Assembly: GCF_013387455.1 (NCBI RefSeq)
Contig: NZ_VWNC01000002.1
Span: forward strand, 412,112-476,111
Direction: 5' to 3'
Length of the DNA: 64,000 bases
DNA from: Mariprofundus sp. NF
GTDB taxonomy: Bacteria; Pseudomonadota; Zetaproteobacteria; Mariprofundales; Mariprofundaceae
Position numbers and translations under genes: made by a program. Below, one piece after another: positions 53,876 through 63,873 of the stretch. The notes beneath the pieces are model-generated. The model saw only the letters and a list, made by a program, of their open reading frames with translations. It was not told the DNA's origin and did not search any database. Every line of letters starts with the position of its first letter. The stretch's first letter is position 1.

Positions 53876-56104
53876 ATGAGTAACAGAAAAATCATTCGAC
53901 TGGCGATTGAAGGCATGAACTGTGCCGGCTGTGTCGCCAAGGTTGAGGCCGCACTCAACAGTGTGGCCGGCGTCTCTCATGCCAGTGTCAATCTGGCCCA
54001 GCGCAGTGGACTGGTGGAAGGCGAAATGCAGCTCGATGATCTGATTGCAGCGATCAGGGCAACCGGGCGCGATGCCAGTGAGATCCGATCTGCCGCCGAT
54101 GAATCGGATAGAGAGATCGCAGATCAATTGCGTTTCAAACAACTGCTCAAACAGTTCATCGTTGCCGCGGCCGTTGGTGCACCGCTGTTTATTGCAGGCA
54201 TGAGTAGCTGGCTGCCACCTCTCGCCACCGAATCGACCAACTTCTTCTGGATTCTGACAGGGCTGCTTACGTTGGCCGTGATGATCTATTCAGGTCGACA
54301 CTTCTACCGCGGTGCAGTGCGCGGTTTTATCCATCTACAGTTCGATATGGATACGCTGATCGCCACAGGCACCGGCTCGGCATGGTTCTATTCGATGATC
54401 ATCACCCTCTGGCCGGGAGCCGTGCCTGAGATGGGACGGCACATCTATTTTGAGGCTGCACTGATTATTATCGCCCTGATCAATCTCGGGCAGGCTCTGG
54501 AGATGCGGGCGCGCGGTAAAACCTCGGAGGCGATCCGGCGACTGATGGGACTGACTCCGACAACCGCACGCATTGTTCGCGATGGTGAAGAGGTTGATAT
54601 CCCCATCGAAGCGGTATCAATCGGAGATATACTACGCGTGCGGCCCGGTGAAAAGATCGCCGTTGATGGCAAACTCAGCGAAGGCCATTCACTGGTGGAT
54701 GAGTCGATGCTGACAGGCGAACCGATGCCGGTGGAGAAGGCGGTCGGGGATGAGGTGGTTGGCGGCACCATCAATGGGCGGGGAAGTTTTCTCTTTACGG
54801 CGACACGGGTAGGAGCCGATACCGTGCTGGCCCGTATTGTTGCAACAGTACAGCAGGCACAGAGTTCAAAACCGCGTATCGGCAGGGTGGTGGATCGGGT
54901 GGCAGCCGTGTTTGTGCCCGCCATCCTGCTCATTGCTGCGCTCACCTTCCTGCTCTGGTTCTATTTCGGGCCTGAGCCGCAGATCAGCTACGCCATGGTT
55001 ACGGCGATGACCGTTTTGATTATTGCCTGCCCCTGCGCACTGGGGCTGGCTACACCGATGTCGATCATGGTGGGGGTAGGTAAAGCGGCCGAACATGGTG
55101 TGTTGATCAAAAACGGTGAGGCGCTGGAGCGGGCGGGCAAGCTGACAACCATCGTCATGGATAAAACCGGCACCCTGACGCTCGGCAAGCCCACACTTAC
55201 CGACTGCATCCCAACAGGCGTTGATCAGCAACAGCTGCTCTATCTTGCCGCTTCACTTGAAGCGGGCAGTGAACATCCACTGGCTGCAGCCATTATAAGC
55301 GCCGCAGCAGAACAGGGCGTAAAAGCTGGCAGCTGTGAAGCCTTCAAAGCCCATGCCGGGCTCGGCCTGGAGGGCAGCGTGGATGGGCGCAAACTGCTGC
55401 TGGGCAGTCTCAGACTGATGCAAGAGAGCGGCGTGACGCTAACTGCTGAGATCCTGCAACAGGTGAACGGACTTGCCGCTCAGGCGCGCACCCCCATGTT
55501 GCTGGCAGAGCATGGAGAGGTGATCGGTATGATGGCCATATCCGATCCGATCCACAGTGAGAGCAGGGAAGCGGTGAAGCGGTTGCAGAGTCAGGGGTTA
55601 CGGGTGGTGATGCTGACTGGCGACAGCCACGCAACAGCAGCTGCCGTAGCAACTGCAGTAGGTGTTGATGATGTGATCTCCGAGGTGATGCCTGCAGACA
55701 AAGATGCAAAAATAGCGGAGCTGCAACAGGCCGGAGAGATCGTTGGCATGGTGGGTGACGGCATAAACGATGCTGCGGCACTGGCCCGTGCCGATGTCGG
55801 TTTTGCCATCGCTACCGGAACCGACATTGCCATGGCCAGTGCGGATATCACGCTGATGCGCTCCTCACCACTGGGTGTGATCACCGCGATAGATATCTCA
55901 CGGGCGACCATGGCCAATATCCGACAGAATCTGGTGGGCGCCTTTATCTACAATACGCTGGGTATTCCGGTAGCGGCAGGCATCCTTTTCCCGTTTATGG
56001 GGCTGCTGCTCAATCCGATGATTGCCGGTGCGGCAATGGCATTATCCTCATTCACCGTGGTCAGCAATGCCAACCGGCTGCGCCTGTTCAAACCCGAGTC
56101 GTAA
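53876..56104 (+). CDS. copA: Copper-exporting P-type ATPase
   Basis: A 742-residue P1B ATPase that exports Cu(I). A heavy-metal domain with GMNCAGC starts the protein, eight membrane segments follow, and TGEPMPVEK, the ion-site CPC ([13 protein letters not shown]), the phosphorylation site [11 protein letters not shown] and [16 protein letters not shown] are all present. It has a single N-terminal metal domain. It overlaps the convergent MFS gene by 17 bases. Confidence 0.93.
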   Translation: MSNRKIIRLAIEGMNCAGCVAKVEAALNSVAGVSHASVNLAQRSGLVEGEMQLDDLIAAIRATGRDASEIRSAADESDREIADQLRFKQLLKQFIVAAAVGAPLFIAGMSSWLPPLATESTNFFWILTGLLTLAVMIYSGRHFYRGAVRGFIHLQFDMDTLIATGTGSAWFYSMIITLWPGAVPEMGRHIYFEAALIIIALINLGQALEMRARGKTSEAIRRLMGLTPTTARIVRDGEEVDIPIEAVSIGDILRVRPGEKIAVDGKLSEGHSLVDESMLTGEPMPVEKAVGDEVVGGTINGRGSFLFTATRVGADTVLARIVATVQQAQSSKPRIGRVVDRVAAVFVPAILLIAALTFLLWFYFGPEPQISYAMVTAMTVLIIACPCALGLATPMSIMVGVGKAAEHGVLIKNGEALERAGKLTTIVMDKTGTLTLGKPTLTDCIPTGVDQQQLLYLAASLEAGSEHPLAAAIISAAAEQGVKAGSCEAFKAHAGLGLEGSVDGRKLLLGSLRLMQESGVTLTAEILQQVNGLAAQARTPMLLAEHGEVIGMMAISDPIHSESREAVKRLQSQGLRVVMLTGDSHATAAAVATAVGVDDVISEVMPADKDAKIAELQQAGEIVGMVGDGINDAAALARADVGFAIATGTDIAMASADITLMRSSPLGVITAIDISRATMANIRQNLVGAFIYNTLGIPVAAGILFPFMGLLLNPMIAGAAMALSSFTVVSNANRLRLFKPES

Positions 56105-57236
56105 ACCCCTTTCTTGGCAACATCAGAGCCAGCGGAATACCGAGTGCAGCGATAGCGGCACAGATATAAAAAGCCATCGCATAGCCCATACTTCCAACGA
56201 TCAGGCCGCAGCCCATAATGCCAATGGTGGTGCCCAGTCCGAAACCGGCTGCCGAAAAGAGCCCTTGTGCAGCACCATGACGGTTATCCGGAGCAATCCT
56301 CTTGACCCAGGCGATGGCAGAGACATGAAAAGCGGCAAAACTGGCCGCATGCAACAGTTGCAACCCGACCAGCAGCACCATATTGGTTGTTAATCCTGTG
56401 CCCAGCCAGCGCAGAGCGGCCAGCGCCAGACAGATACTGAATACCAGTGCCGGTGCACGCAGCTGCACTGCTCTTGACCAGCGCCACATCAGAACAATCT
56501 CGGCAAGCACGCCAATCACCCAGTAGAGGCCAATCTGCCAGCCCGAAAAACCGGCATCGACCAGATAGAGGCTGAAAAAACCGTAATAGGCACCATGCGA
56601 GATCTGCATGATAAAAGCGACGGCGAGCAGCAGATAGAACGCTCTGGGAAATGGCGTAGCCCCACAATCGGTCTCGTGAAGCGGCTCCACTCTGGGAAAA
56701 CCCCGAGCGGCAAGTGCAAGAACAACCATCAATGCAGCAAGCAGATAGGGGAAGCTGGCAACATGCTCACCCGTCAGCCAGATACCACCGAGCAGTGAGG
56801 CGAAAACAAAACCGATCGAACCCCAGACACGCAGACGACCATAATCGGCCATCTCCAATTCGGACACCGAGACTGAGAGCCCATCGGCAAGCGGCAATAC
56901 AGCTGCCCATAAAATACCAAACAGTAGAATGATCACAGCAAGCAGGTAGATATTAAATACAAACGCAATCACCAACGCGGCAAAGGCCGCCAGCCATGAG
57001 GCAATGACAATAAACCGGTGCCCCTGATCCTGCGGACGATTATCAAGAAGATGACCGATCCAGGGTGGCGCCACGACTTTGGCCAGCGCCATGAGTCCGG
57101 TCATGAAACCGATCAATACTGCATCAAAGCCACGACCATCGAGATAGACCGGAAAGAAGGGCAGAACCAGTCCCATCGCAGCAAAATAGGCTGCGTAAAA
57201 AAGGCGAATGCGATTCAGAGAAGCGGGGGTAACCAT
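56088..57236 (-). CDS. MFS transporter (HcaT/PPP-like)
   Basis: A 382-residue major facilitator protein with about 12 hydrophobic helices. The opening [20 protein letters not shown], the [20 protein letters not shown] loop and [18 protein letters not shown] near residue 130 resemble the MFS_1-like 3-phenylpropionate transporter group. The substrate is unknown. It is convergent with copA. Confidence 0.85.
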   Translation of the reverse strand: MVTPASLNRIRLFYAAYFAAMGLVLPFFPVYLDGRGFDAVLIGFMTGLMALAKVVAPPWIGHLLDNRPQDQGHRFIVIASWLAAFAALVIAFVFNIYLLAVIILLFGILWAAVLPLADGLSVSVSELEMADYGRLRVWGSIGFVFASLLGGIWLTGEHVASFPYLLAALMVVLALAARGFPRVEPLHETDCGATPFPRAFYLLLAVAFIMQISHGAYYGFFSLYLVDAGFSGWQIGLYWVIGVLAEIVLMWRWSRAVQLRAPALVFSICLALAALRWLGTGLTTNMVLLVGLQLLHAASFAAFHVSAIAWVKRIAPDNRHGAAQGLFSAAGFGLGTTIGIMGCGLIVGSMGYAMAFYICAAIAALGIPLALMLPRKGFTTRV

Positions 57237-57277
57237 AGCAGTTCGTTACTCAGGCCATGATCCGGTGTCGATAACGC

Positions 57278-57673
57278 TTAAACACCCTCGGAAGTGAACA
57301 GAAATGCGAGCACAACAAATTTGGAACAGATCACCGCCACAAAAATTGCCGTCAATGAGGTGATCAGAACGGTATTGGCCTTTTTCGTGGCAAAGAAAAT
57401 TTTAGGCAGTAGCGAGAGCCCGGCAAAGAAACCGGCGATACCGAACACCGTATTCAATTCGGCACTGCTTACCTCCAGTTTGACCATCGCATGATTCAGA
57501 TCGTCAAAAACAGATCCAACCAGCAGAACAAACACCAGCCAACAAAAGTAGAGCATCACATACTCAATCGGATGACAGCGCAGAGAGAACTTTCTACCGA
57601 GAAGAATCAGTGGGATTGCAACGATATTTGCCACAATGGCGTAAGCGATGAGAGAGTGAAGGTATGCGTCCAT
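57278..57673 (-). CDS. Hypothetical membrane protein
   Basis: A 131-residue protein with four hydrophobic helices (about 7-25, 36-55, 75-93 and 103-125). I recognise no family. It lies 41 bases upstream of the MFS gene on the same strand, so the two could be co-transcribed. Confidence 0.6.
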   Translation of the reverse strand: MDAYLHSLIAYAIVANIVAIPLILLGRKFSLRCHPIEYVMLYFCWLVFVLLVGSVFDDLNHAMVKLEVSSAELNTVFGIAGFFAGLSLLPKIFFATKKANTVLITSLTAIFVAVICSKFVVLAFLFTSEGV

Positions 57674-57861
57674 ATGCGCAGCCTATCGCAGGCGAAAATA
57701 AAATCACCGTCCAGCAAACGGGCCGGGTTGGAGAGATGCTAAACGAATTAAACAGTGCCTTGGCTTGCGCGAATCTTTCGACTCGTCCACATTTACAACC
57801 ATGAACCCGTCATCGATCCCCATGCGTGATAGCTACACTCTGTTTGCAGAGGCAAAACAGC

Positions 57862-58458
57862 ATGGATGAGTGGTTCACCATCGTTGTTCGCCAGCTGATT
57901 CTCTACAGTCTGCCTGTTCTCGTTTCCATCACACTGGTCACCATGCTCGAGGCTCGCGTCATGAAAAGCGGCCTGCCGCACCCCTTTTATGCCATATCAT
58001 GGCGCGGCTTCTGGATGCCATTTATCACCGCACTCTGTTTTCACCGCGGTGTCATCATCGCACTTCCCCATCCACTAACTGACGGCTTGAAACCTGCCGC
58101 TACTCGTCTGCTGGCCCATGGCCTGCTCTGTAGCATCGGCTTTCTACTCTACAGCTGGAGTCTGGCCTATCAGGCTCCGGTCGGCCTTCCGCCGCTGCAC
58201 CTCTGGTGGGCTAAGGTGCTGATGTTTTTCAACCTCTGCATGCTCTTCCTTCACCTGCTGCCGCTACCACTGCTGCTGATGGGAGAGATCATGACCAAAA
58301 GCCCCAAACTGCCCGCCCTGCCTGGCGGAAATTCACTGACATGGATAGGCCTGACGCTGCTGGTTGCCACACCGCTACTTGATCTATCGCTCGGCTCGTT
58401 CATTATATATCCGGTCTACGAGTGGCTGAGCAGCAGCGCCATACAACTTGCAGGCTAA
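57862..58458 (+). CDS. Hypothetical membrane protein
   Basis: A 198-residue protein with about five hydrophobic helices. MDEWFTIVVRQLILYSLPVL opens it; HPFYAISWRGFWMPFITALC and GLLCSIGFLLYSWSLAYQAP are further helices. No family is recognised. ATG 57862 is preferred over 57826 because it begins the membrane helix. A five-hairpin array follows it. Confidence 0.6.
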   Translation: MDEWFTIVVRQLILYSLPVLVSITLVTMLEARVMKSGLPHPFYAISWRGFWMPFITALCFHRGVIIALPHPLTDGLKPAATRLLAHGLLCSIGFLLYSWSLAYQAPVGLPPLHLWWAKVLMFFNLCMLFLHLLPLPLLLMGEIMTKSPKLPALPGGNSLTWIGLTLLVATPLLDLSLGSFIIYPVYEWLSSSAIQLAG

Positions 58459-58465
58459 GGAATCT

Positions 58466-58611
58466 CTGAAAAACCACGTCCATGTAGTTTTTCAGTACGC
58501 AAAGGCAAAAGCGTGGTTTTGCCTTTGCTCACAAAATCGAGCACTTACTGTGCATGATTTTGGCAGGCCATCCATGGCCTGCACGGATACTCTGACTTTT
58601 TCAGAGTATCC
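58466..58611. repeat. Five consecutive perfect hairpins
   Basis: CTGAAAAAC/GTTTTTCAG (58466-58495), GCAAAGGCAAAA/TTTTGCCTTTGC (58499-58528), CAAAATC/GATTTTG enclosing GCAC/GTGC (58532-58562), GCAGGCCAT-cc-ATGGCCTGC (58563-58582) and GGATACTCTGA/TCAGAGTATCC (58585-58611) follow each other with only a few bases between. The array fills the gap between the membrane protein gene and the HDOD gene. Confidence 0.7.
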
Positions 58612-58647
58612 CTAATATTGGCAATATATTTGCTTGAGGATCAAGCT

Positions 58648-59457
58648 ATGCATGACGCAGTTTTCGACAGAGTATCAACCATGGAGCTACTGGCTTTCAG
58701 TGAGGATCTACCCTCGCTGCCGGATCGCTTTATCAAAATTCAGAAGATTGCACAGGATCCCAATTCCGATGCTGATGATCTGGCTGAAGTGATCAAAAGC
58801 GATCAGGCCACCACGGTGATGATCCTGAAATTCGCCAACTCCTCAGCCTATAACCCCTCCGGTATCCCTATTGGTGAGCTCTCCAAAGCGATCGCCAGAC
58901 TGGGATCCAAAGAGACCGTGCATATCGCCACAGCCATGTCACTGATGTACGGCATTATTCTACCCACCGGCATGGCAAATATTCGCGCATTCTGGAGCCA
59001 TGCTTATGCGGTGGGACTTGTCTGTGAGCAGCTGGTGCATCAGATCGACCCAATCGGCAACCAATACAATCACGAACGCGCCTTTATGGTCGGACTACTG
59101 CACGACATCGGTCGGGCAGCACTGGGCATGCGTGTCGATTTCTCCTATTTCGAGAGAGAGCTCGGCCACCTGCACTCTGAAGAGCTGATCAGGGCAGAAG
59201 AGGCGCTGTACGGTGTGAACCACGCTGAAGCAGGTCAGCAGCTGCTTAGCCTGTGGCTGTTTCCTGACGACCTCTGCAAGGTGGTCGCAGAGCATCACAA
59301 TCCGGATAGTAAGCTGCAACTAGCCAGAATCTGCAACCTTGCCAACCATTTTGTCGTCGAAAACCTGCCCGCCAGACTCTCCTTTGACTCCATCTATATT
59401 GAGGTTCAAAAAGCTCTGGATAAAAATCCTCCTGATCTGACAGCCATCACCAACTAA
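58648..59457 (+). CDS. HDOD-domain signalling protein
   Basis: A 269-residue protein with one HDOD domain (about 15-215): LPSLPDRFIKIQKIAQDPNS, VIKSDQATTVMILKFANSSA and AIARLGSKETVHIATAMSL are typical, and a LLHDIG motif is present near 155. HDOD proteins act in signalling without clear enzyme activity. ATG 58648 has GAGGATC upstream; an in-frame TTG lies further up. Confidence 0.85.
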   Translation: MHDAVFDRVSTMELLAFSEDLPSLPDRFIKIQKIAQDPNSDADDLAEVIKSDQATTVMILKFANSSAYNPSGIPIGELSKAIARLGSKETVHIATAMSLMYGIILPTGMANIRAFWSHAYAVGLVCEQLVHQIDPIGNQYNHERAFMVGLLHDIGRAALGMRVDFSYFERELGHLHSEELIRAEEALYGVNHAEAGQQLLSLWLFPDDLCKVVAEHHNPDSKLQLARICNLANHFVVENLPARLSFDSIYIEVQKALDKNPPDLTAITN

Positions 59458-59570
59458 GGCTACCTCCACCTCTATTTCAACACTGATCTAACCTCGACTA
59501 TCGAGCTTGGCTCAATTTCTGTTACCCTTGGGCAATGCAAGTGATTTCGGAATAAGGGCTAGCAAAACGC

Positions 59571-61361
59571 ATGGCAAAAAAAGAAGAGTCACATCGAAAA
59601 TCGTGGAAATCCTGGCTTCGTAACCAGGAGATTCTCTACGTTGTGCTGCTGGCAGTTGTTGTTGGCGTCGTCTCAGGTTACGCATCGCTGCTGCTGCGTT
59701 TTGCTATCGAGTGGGTCAGCCTCTTCTGGACAGGTGAACGTACCTGGTTAAAAGCGATGGATACACTGCCCTGGTATATCTATCTGGTGGCCCCGACCGT
59801 AGGCGGTCTGCTGGTTGGCTGGATCACCGTACGCTATCTGCCCGGTGGTGAGCTGCGCGGTGTCTCTGGGGTGCTGGCCGACATGGTGGAGAGCAAGGCC
59901 AAGGTGCACCGCCATCAGATGGCAACTGAAACCTTCGGCTCCGCCATTGCTATCGGTAGTGGTGCCAGCCTTGGCCGAGAGGGGCCAACCGTAGCACTGG
60001 GCGCCCTGATCTCCTCAGAAATCGGCCAGCGCGCAGGACTCTCCGAACAGCAACTGCGTATCCTTATCGGCTGCGGTGTTGCCGCTGCCATTGCCGCCTC
60101 ATTCAATACCCCGATTGCAGGCGTGCTCTTCGCCCTTGAAGTGATCCTCGCCGATTACGCCATTGCCACATTCAGTCCGATCGTTATTGCCTCGGTGCTG
60201 GCTACCGTGATTGCCCGTTCAGAGGTGGGTAACTTTCCCGCTTTCACCGTCCCCGAATATCACCTGATCAGCGTCTGGGAGATTCCCGCTTATATGATCA
60301 TGGGGGCATTGTGCGGTCTGGTTGCCAGCGGTTTTATCAAATCGATGGCACCAACGCGTGCCTGGCTTGCCAAGCTTATCCCCAGCCGCAAACTGCGTCC
60401 TGCGGCGGTTGGCTTCGCCATCGGCCTTATGGGGCTGGCCATTCCTCAGGTGATGTCGATCGGCTACGGCGTCGTCGAGGATATGCTACTGGAGCGTATC
60501 GAACCTGAACTGCTCGGTGTAGCACTGCCGTTAACCGCTTTTCTGGCCATTATCCTGATCGGTAAAACGATCGCTGTGGTACTAAGTGCCGCGGGAGGTT
60601 TTCCCGGTGGCCTGTTCGGTCCGGCCCTCTTCCTCGGTGCAACGGTTGGTGCGCTGTTCGGTGATATCGCCCATAGCATCTCCCCCGCCTACACTGAAGG
60701 TTATGGCGCTTATGCCCTGGTGGCCTGCGGTGCGTTGACTGCCGCAGCCCTGCAAGCGCCACTGACGGTGATGCTGATCGTATTTGAGATGACCGCCGAC
60801 TATCACATTATGCTACCGCTGATGATCGCCTGCAGCGTAGCCACCATGGTGACCCGCTCCTTTGGTCGCGCTTCAGTCTTTACCGAATCTCTGGAAGAGC
60901 GCGGCATCGAAACCCACTGGGGTAAAGAGCAGTCATGGATACGATCGGTACCCATCACACGAATACCTTGGCGCTCAATCGCTCGCGTCTCAGAGCATGC
61001 CAAACTGGAGGAGCTGAAACAGGTCTATACCGGCTCCGGCAAGGGCTGCGTACAGGTGGTCGATGATGCCGGTGATATGGTTGGTATCGTTACCTTTGCC
61101 GATCTTCAGGAGTGGCTGATTGATCCGGCTCTGGATCAGGTTGTGCTGGCCGGTGAAGTGGCCAACCGCAATGTGCTTACGGTGCGCGAGTCCGACAGCC
61201 TTCTTGATGCCGTACACATTCTTGACCGTGAAGAGTTCGAGCAGATGCCCGTGGTCGCTGATGACAACCCGCGCAGGGTGCTCGGTATCCTCTCACGTAA
61301 TGCCATCTTCTCGACCTACCATAAGCTGATCGTCAAGCACGGGGAGGAAGAACGTGGGTGA
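59571..61361 (+). CDS. ClC-family chloride channel/transporter with CBS domains
   Basis: A 596-residue ClC protein. The ion-path motifs are GSGASLGREGPTVALGAL (about 125-142, gating glutamate present) and GGFPGGLFGPALFLGA (about 342-357). Ten or more membrane helices are followed by two CBS domains (about 465-590). It exchanges chloride for protons or conducts chloride. It overlaps the helicase gene by 8 bases. Confidence 0.92.
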   Translation: MAKKEESHRKSWKSWLRNQEILYVVLLAVVVGVVSGYASLLLRFAIEWVSLFWTGERTWLKAMDTLPWYIYLVAPTVGGLLVGWITVRYLPGGELRGVSGVLADMVESKAKVHRHQMATETFGSAIAIGSGASLGREGPTVALGALISSEIGQRAGLSEQQLRILIGCGVAAAIAASFNTPIAGVLFALEVILADYAIATFSPIVIASVLATVIARSEVGNFPAFTVPEYHLISVWEIPAYMIMGALCGLVASGFIKSMAPTRAWLAKLIPSRKLRPAAVGFAIGLMGLAIPQVMSIGYGVVEDMLLERIEPELLGVALPLTAFLAIILIGKTIAVVLSAAGGFPGGLFGPALFLGATVGALFGDIAHSISPAYTEGYGAYALVACGALTAAALQAPLTVMLIVFEMTADYHIMLPLMIACSVATMVTRSFGRASVFTESLEERGIETHWGKEQSWIRSVPITRIPWRSIARVSEHAKLEELKQVYTGSGKGCVQVVDDAGDMVGIVTFADLQEWLIDPALDQVVLAGEVANRNVLTVRESDSLLDAVHILDREEFEQMPVVADDNPRRVLGILSRNAIFSTYHKLIVKHGEEERG

Positions 61362-63459
61362 GCTAAACAGTGCCCAGCAGCAGGCGGCCTGTGCCGAGGA
61401 TGGCCCACAGCTCATTCTGGCGGGTGCCGGTTCCGGCAAAACACGCACCATCGTACACCGTATTGGACATCTGATTGCCGAACGTGGTTTTGCACCGCAC
61501 CGGATACTCGCTGTCACCTTCACCAACAGGGCTGCGGCTGAACTTAAAGCACGCCTCTCCATGCTGATCGGTGATGATGGCGGCGGTGTAACTTCCGGCA
61601 CCTTTCATGCTCTCTCGCTCCGCTTTTTGCGTCGTTATGCCGATGCGCTCGGTTATCCCCGTTCCTTTCAGGTCATTGATTCCGATGATCAGAAGGCACT
61701 GGTCAAACGACTTCTCAAAGCACGCAATATCGCCACCGATCGGCTACACCCAAACTATCTGATCGGCTGGATCGAACACTGCAAACATGCGGGACTGACT
61801 CCAGCGCAGGCTCCTGAACACGGTTGGAATGGCATCGATATGCGCGAGCTCTACGGTGAATATCAGGCCCAGCTTCAACAGCACGAACGTATGGATTTCT
61901 CCGATCTTATTCTCAATGTCGTGCTGCTGATGCGCGATCACAGCGATATCGCTGAAGCGCTGCGCAGCCGCTTTGATCATGTGCTGGTGGATGAGTATCA
62001 GGATACCAACCCCATCCAGCATGAGTGGCTGCTGCTGCTCTGTGGCGGCCATCGAAATCTGACTGTAGTTGGTGATGATGATCAGAGCATCTATGGCTGG
62101 CGCGGTGCTGATGTCTCACACATTCTCGAATTTGAACGCCACTGGAGTGGCGCAGGCCTGCACCGACTGGAGGAGAACTACCGCTCCTCCGCTGGCATTC
62201 TTGAGCTGGCCAATGCTGTGATCAGTGAGAACGCTGATCGCCATGAAAAGGTATTAAAGGCGACCCTTGAGCAGGGGGAGAGGCCGCACTGGCAGGTCTG
62301 TAACGATGATTACGATGAGGCGCGCCGCATTGCAGCACAGCTGGATCGCTGGCGCAGCCACGGTTACCCGTGGACGGAGATGGCCATTCTCTTCCGCTCC
62401 AATCGCCAGTCACTGGTGCTGGAGCAGGTGCTGCGTGAATCACAAATTCCCTACCGCATGATCGGTGGGGTCGGTTTCTTCGAGCGTATGGAGATCAAGG
62501 ATGCACTGGCCTACTGGTCACTGCTCAATGGCTGCGGCGATGCCCTGCAGCTGCTGCGTATCTGCAACAGACCCAAACGCGGCCTTGGGCTGAAAGGTCA
62601 GGAGCAGTTGATGGCGATGCTTGCATCATCCGGCCTTAGAGCGTGTGACTGGCTGCAACTGCTTGCCGATGGCGGCGCTGAAGGCGCTGCAAAAAAAGTT
62701 GTTCCCATAGCGGCCTTAATGCGATCACTACACAACGATCTGGAGGAGATGCCGGATCGCGGCATGAAACTCATACTGCAGGAGTCCGGTTACCTGAAAA
62801 GTATTGAGGCCTTGGGTGAGATTGAGTCGGCCTCTCGACTGGAGAACATCAGAACGCTGCAGGAGTATATCGAGATGTCGATGGCACAGGGATTAACACC
62901 TGTGGAGTTTATGGATCGGGCTGCCCTTCTGCAGAGCAGTGAAGAGATGAATCGCGATGAGAATGACGATGAGCCTGATGCTGTTTCGATGATGAGTCTG
63001 CACCGCGCCAAAGGGCTGGAGTTTGACTGTGTGATTCTGCCCGGAGTTGAGGAAGGACAACTACCACATCAGCGCGCCCTTGATGAGGGGGTCTCGGGCA
63101 TCTCTGAAGAGCGCAGACTGCTTTATGTCGGCATCACCCGTGCCCGTAAACATCTGCTTCTAACTTCAGCACGCCTGCGCCGCATGTTTGGCGAATCGCA
63201 CTACCCGCTTCCCAGCCGTTTTATCAAACAGCTCTCACCCGAGATTCTCGGTCAGGAGAAGGCAACACCTGCACCAACGAACAATGCCGCCACAACTGGA
63301 GGCATCACAATCGGCAGCAGTGTTATGCATCCGAGTTTCGGCGATGGTGTCATCCTCTCGCTTGAAGGATCAGGTGATGCATCACGCGTCTCTGTGCAGT
63401 TCAAACGCGCCGGCATCAAACGACTGATGCTGAAATACGCCGCCTTAGTGCCCATATAA
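61354..63459 (+). CDS. UvrD/Rep-family ATP-dependent DNA helicase
   Basis: A 701-residue superfamily 1 3'-5' helicase. The motifs are AGAGSGKTRTIVHRIGHL (I), TFTNRAAAEL (Ia), VDEYQDTNPIQ (II), VGDDDQSIYGWRGAD (III), ENYRSS (IV), SLHRAKGLEFDCVILPGVEE (V) and VGITRARKHL (VI). The start is a GTG at 61354 overlapping the ClC stop. The C-terminal tail (about 625-701) is not typical of Rep or UvrD, so I leave the name open. Confidence 0.92.
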   Translation: MGELNSAQQQAACAEDGPQLILAGAGSGKTRTIVHRIGHLIAERGFAPHRILAVTFTNRAAAELKARLSMLIGDDGGGVTSGTFHALSLRFLRRYADALGYPRSFQVIDSDDQKALVKRLLKARNIATDRLHPNYLIGWIEHCKHAGLTPAQAPEHGWNGIDMRELYGEYQAQLQQHERMDFSDLILNVVLLMRDHSDIAEALRSRFDHVLVDEYQDTNPIQHEWLLLLCGGHRNLTVVGDDDQSIYGWRGADVSHILEFERHWSGAGLHRLEENYRSSAGILELANAVISENADRHEKVLKATLEQGERPHWQVCNDDYDEARRIAAQLDRWRSHGYPWTEMAILFRSNRQSLVLEQVLRESQIPYRMIGGVGFFERMEIKDALAYWSLLNGCGDALQLLRICNRPKRGLGLKGQEQLMAMLASSGLRACDWLQLLADGGAEGAAKKVVPIAALMRSLHNDLEEMPDRGMKLILQESGYLKSIEALGEIESASRLENIRTLQEYIEMSMAQGLTPVEFMDRAALLQSSEEMNRDENDDEPDAVSMMSLHRAKGLEFDCVILPGVEEGQLPHQRALDEGVSGISEERRLLYVGITRARKHLLLTSARLRRMFGESHYPLPSRFIKQLSPEILGQEKATPAPTNNAATTGGITIGSSVMHPSFGDGVILSLEGSGDASRVSVQFKRAGIKRLMLKYAALVPI

Positions 63460-63485
63460 AATTTAATTAAATAGAAGGGGAACCC

Positions 63486-63830
63486 ATGAGTCTAAAGATC
63501 TACCATAACCCACGCTGCAGCAAATCACGGCAGACACTTGCCCTGATCAGAGAGCAGGGTTTTGAACCTGAGATTATCGAATACCTCAACACGCAGCCAA
63601 GCCCGAGTGAACTTGATCAGATTCTGACCATGCTCGACATAGAGCCAGAGGCGCTGATGCGCAAAGGCGAAGCTGATTTCAGGGAGTACATCAAAGGCAA
63701 ATCACTGGATCGCTCCGAGGCTATTGCGCTGATGTTATCCTACCCGAAGGTGATAGAGCGTCCGATTGTCGTCCATGATGACAAAGCTGCCATAGGCAGA
63801 CCTCCCGAGAGTGTTCTGGAGATTCTATAA
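63486..63830 (+). CDS. arsC: Arsenate reductase (glutaredoxin-type)
   Basis: A 114-residue ArsC-family protein with the active-site NPRCSKSRQTLALI (Cys about 11) and ERPIVVHDDKAAIGRPPES, the arsenate-binding arginine region. It reduces arsenate to arsenite with glutathione/glutaredoxin. AGAAGGGG precedes the ATG. No other ars gene is in the window. A strong terminator follows. Confidence 0.9.
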   Translation: MSLKIYHNPRCSKSRQTLALIREQGFEPEIIEYLNTQPSPSELDQILTMLDIEPEALMRKGEADFREYIKGKSLDRSEAIALMLSYPKVIERPIVVHDDKAAIGRPPESVLEIL

Positions 63831-63834
63831 CCAT

Positions 63835-63867
63835 AAAAAGCCCGGGCAAAAACCCGGGCTTTTTTTG
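63835..63867 (+). terminator. Rho-independent terminator of arsC
   Basis: AAAAAGCCCGGG pairs with CCCGGGCTTTTT around a CAAAAA loop, followed by more T residues. With A on one side and T on the other it can work in both directions. Confidence 0.92.
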
Positions 63868-63873
63868 TTTTCT

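Noticed and set aside
58466..58611. CRISPR array
   Set aside because: The stems differ in sequence from one another and there are no equal-length spacers or cas genes.
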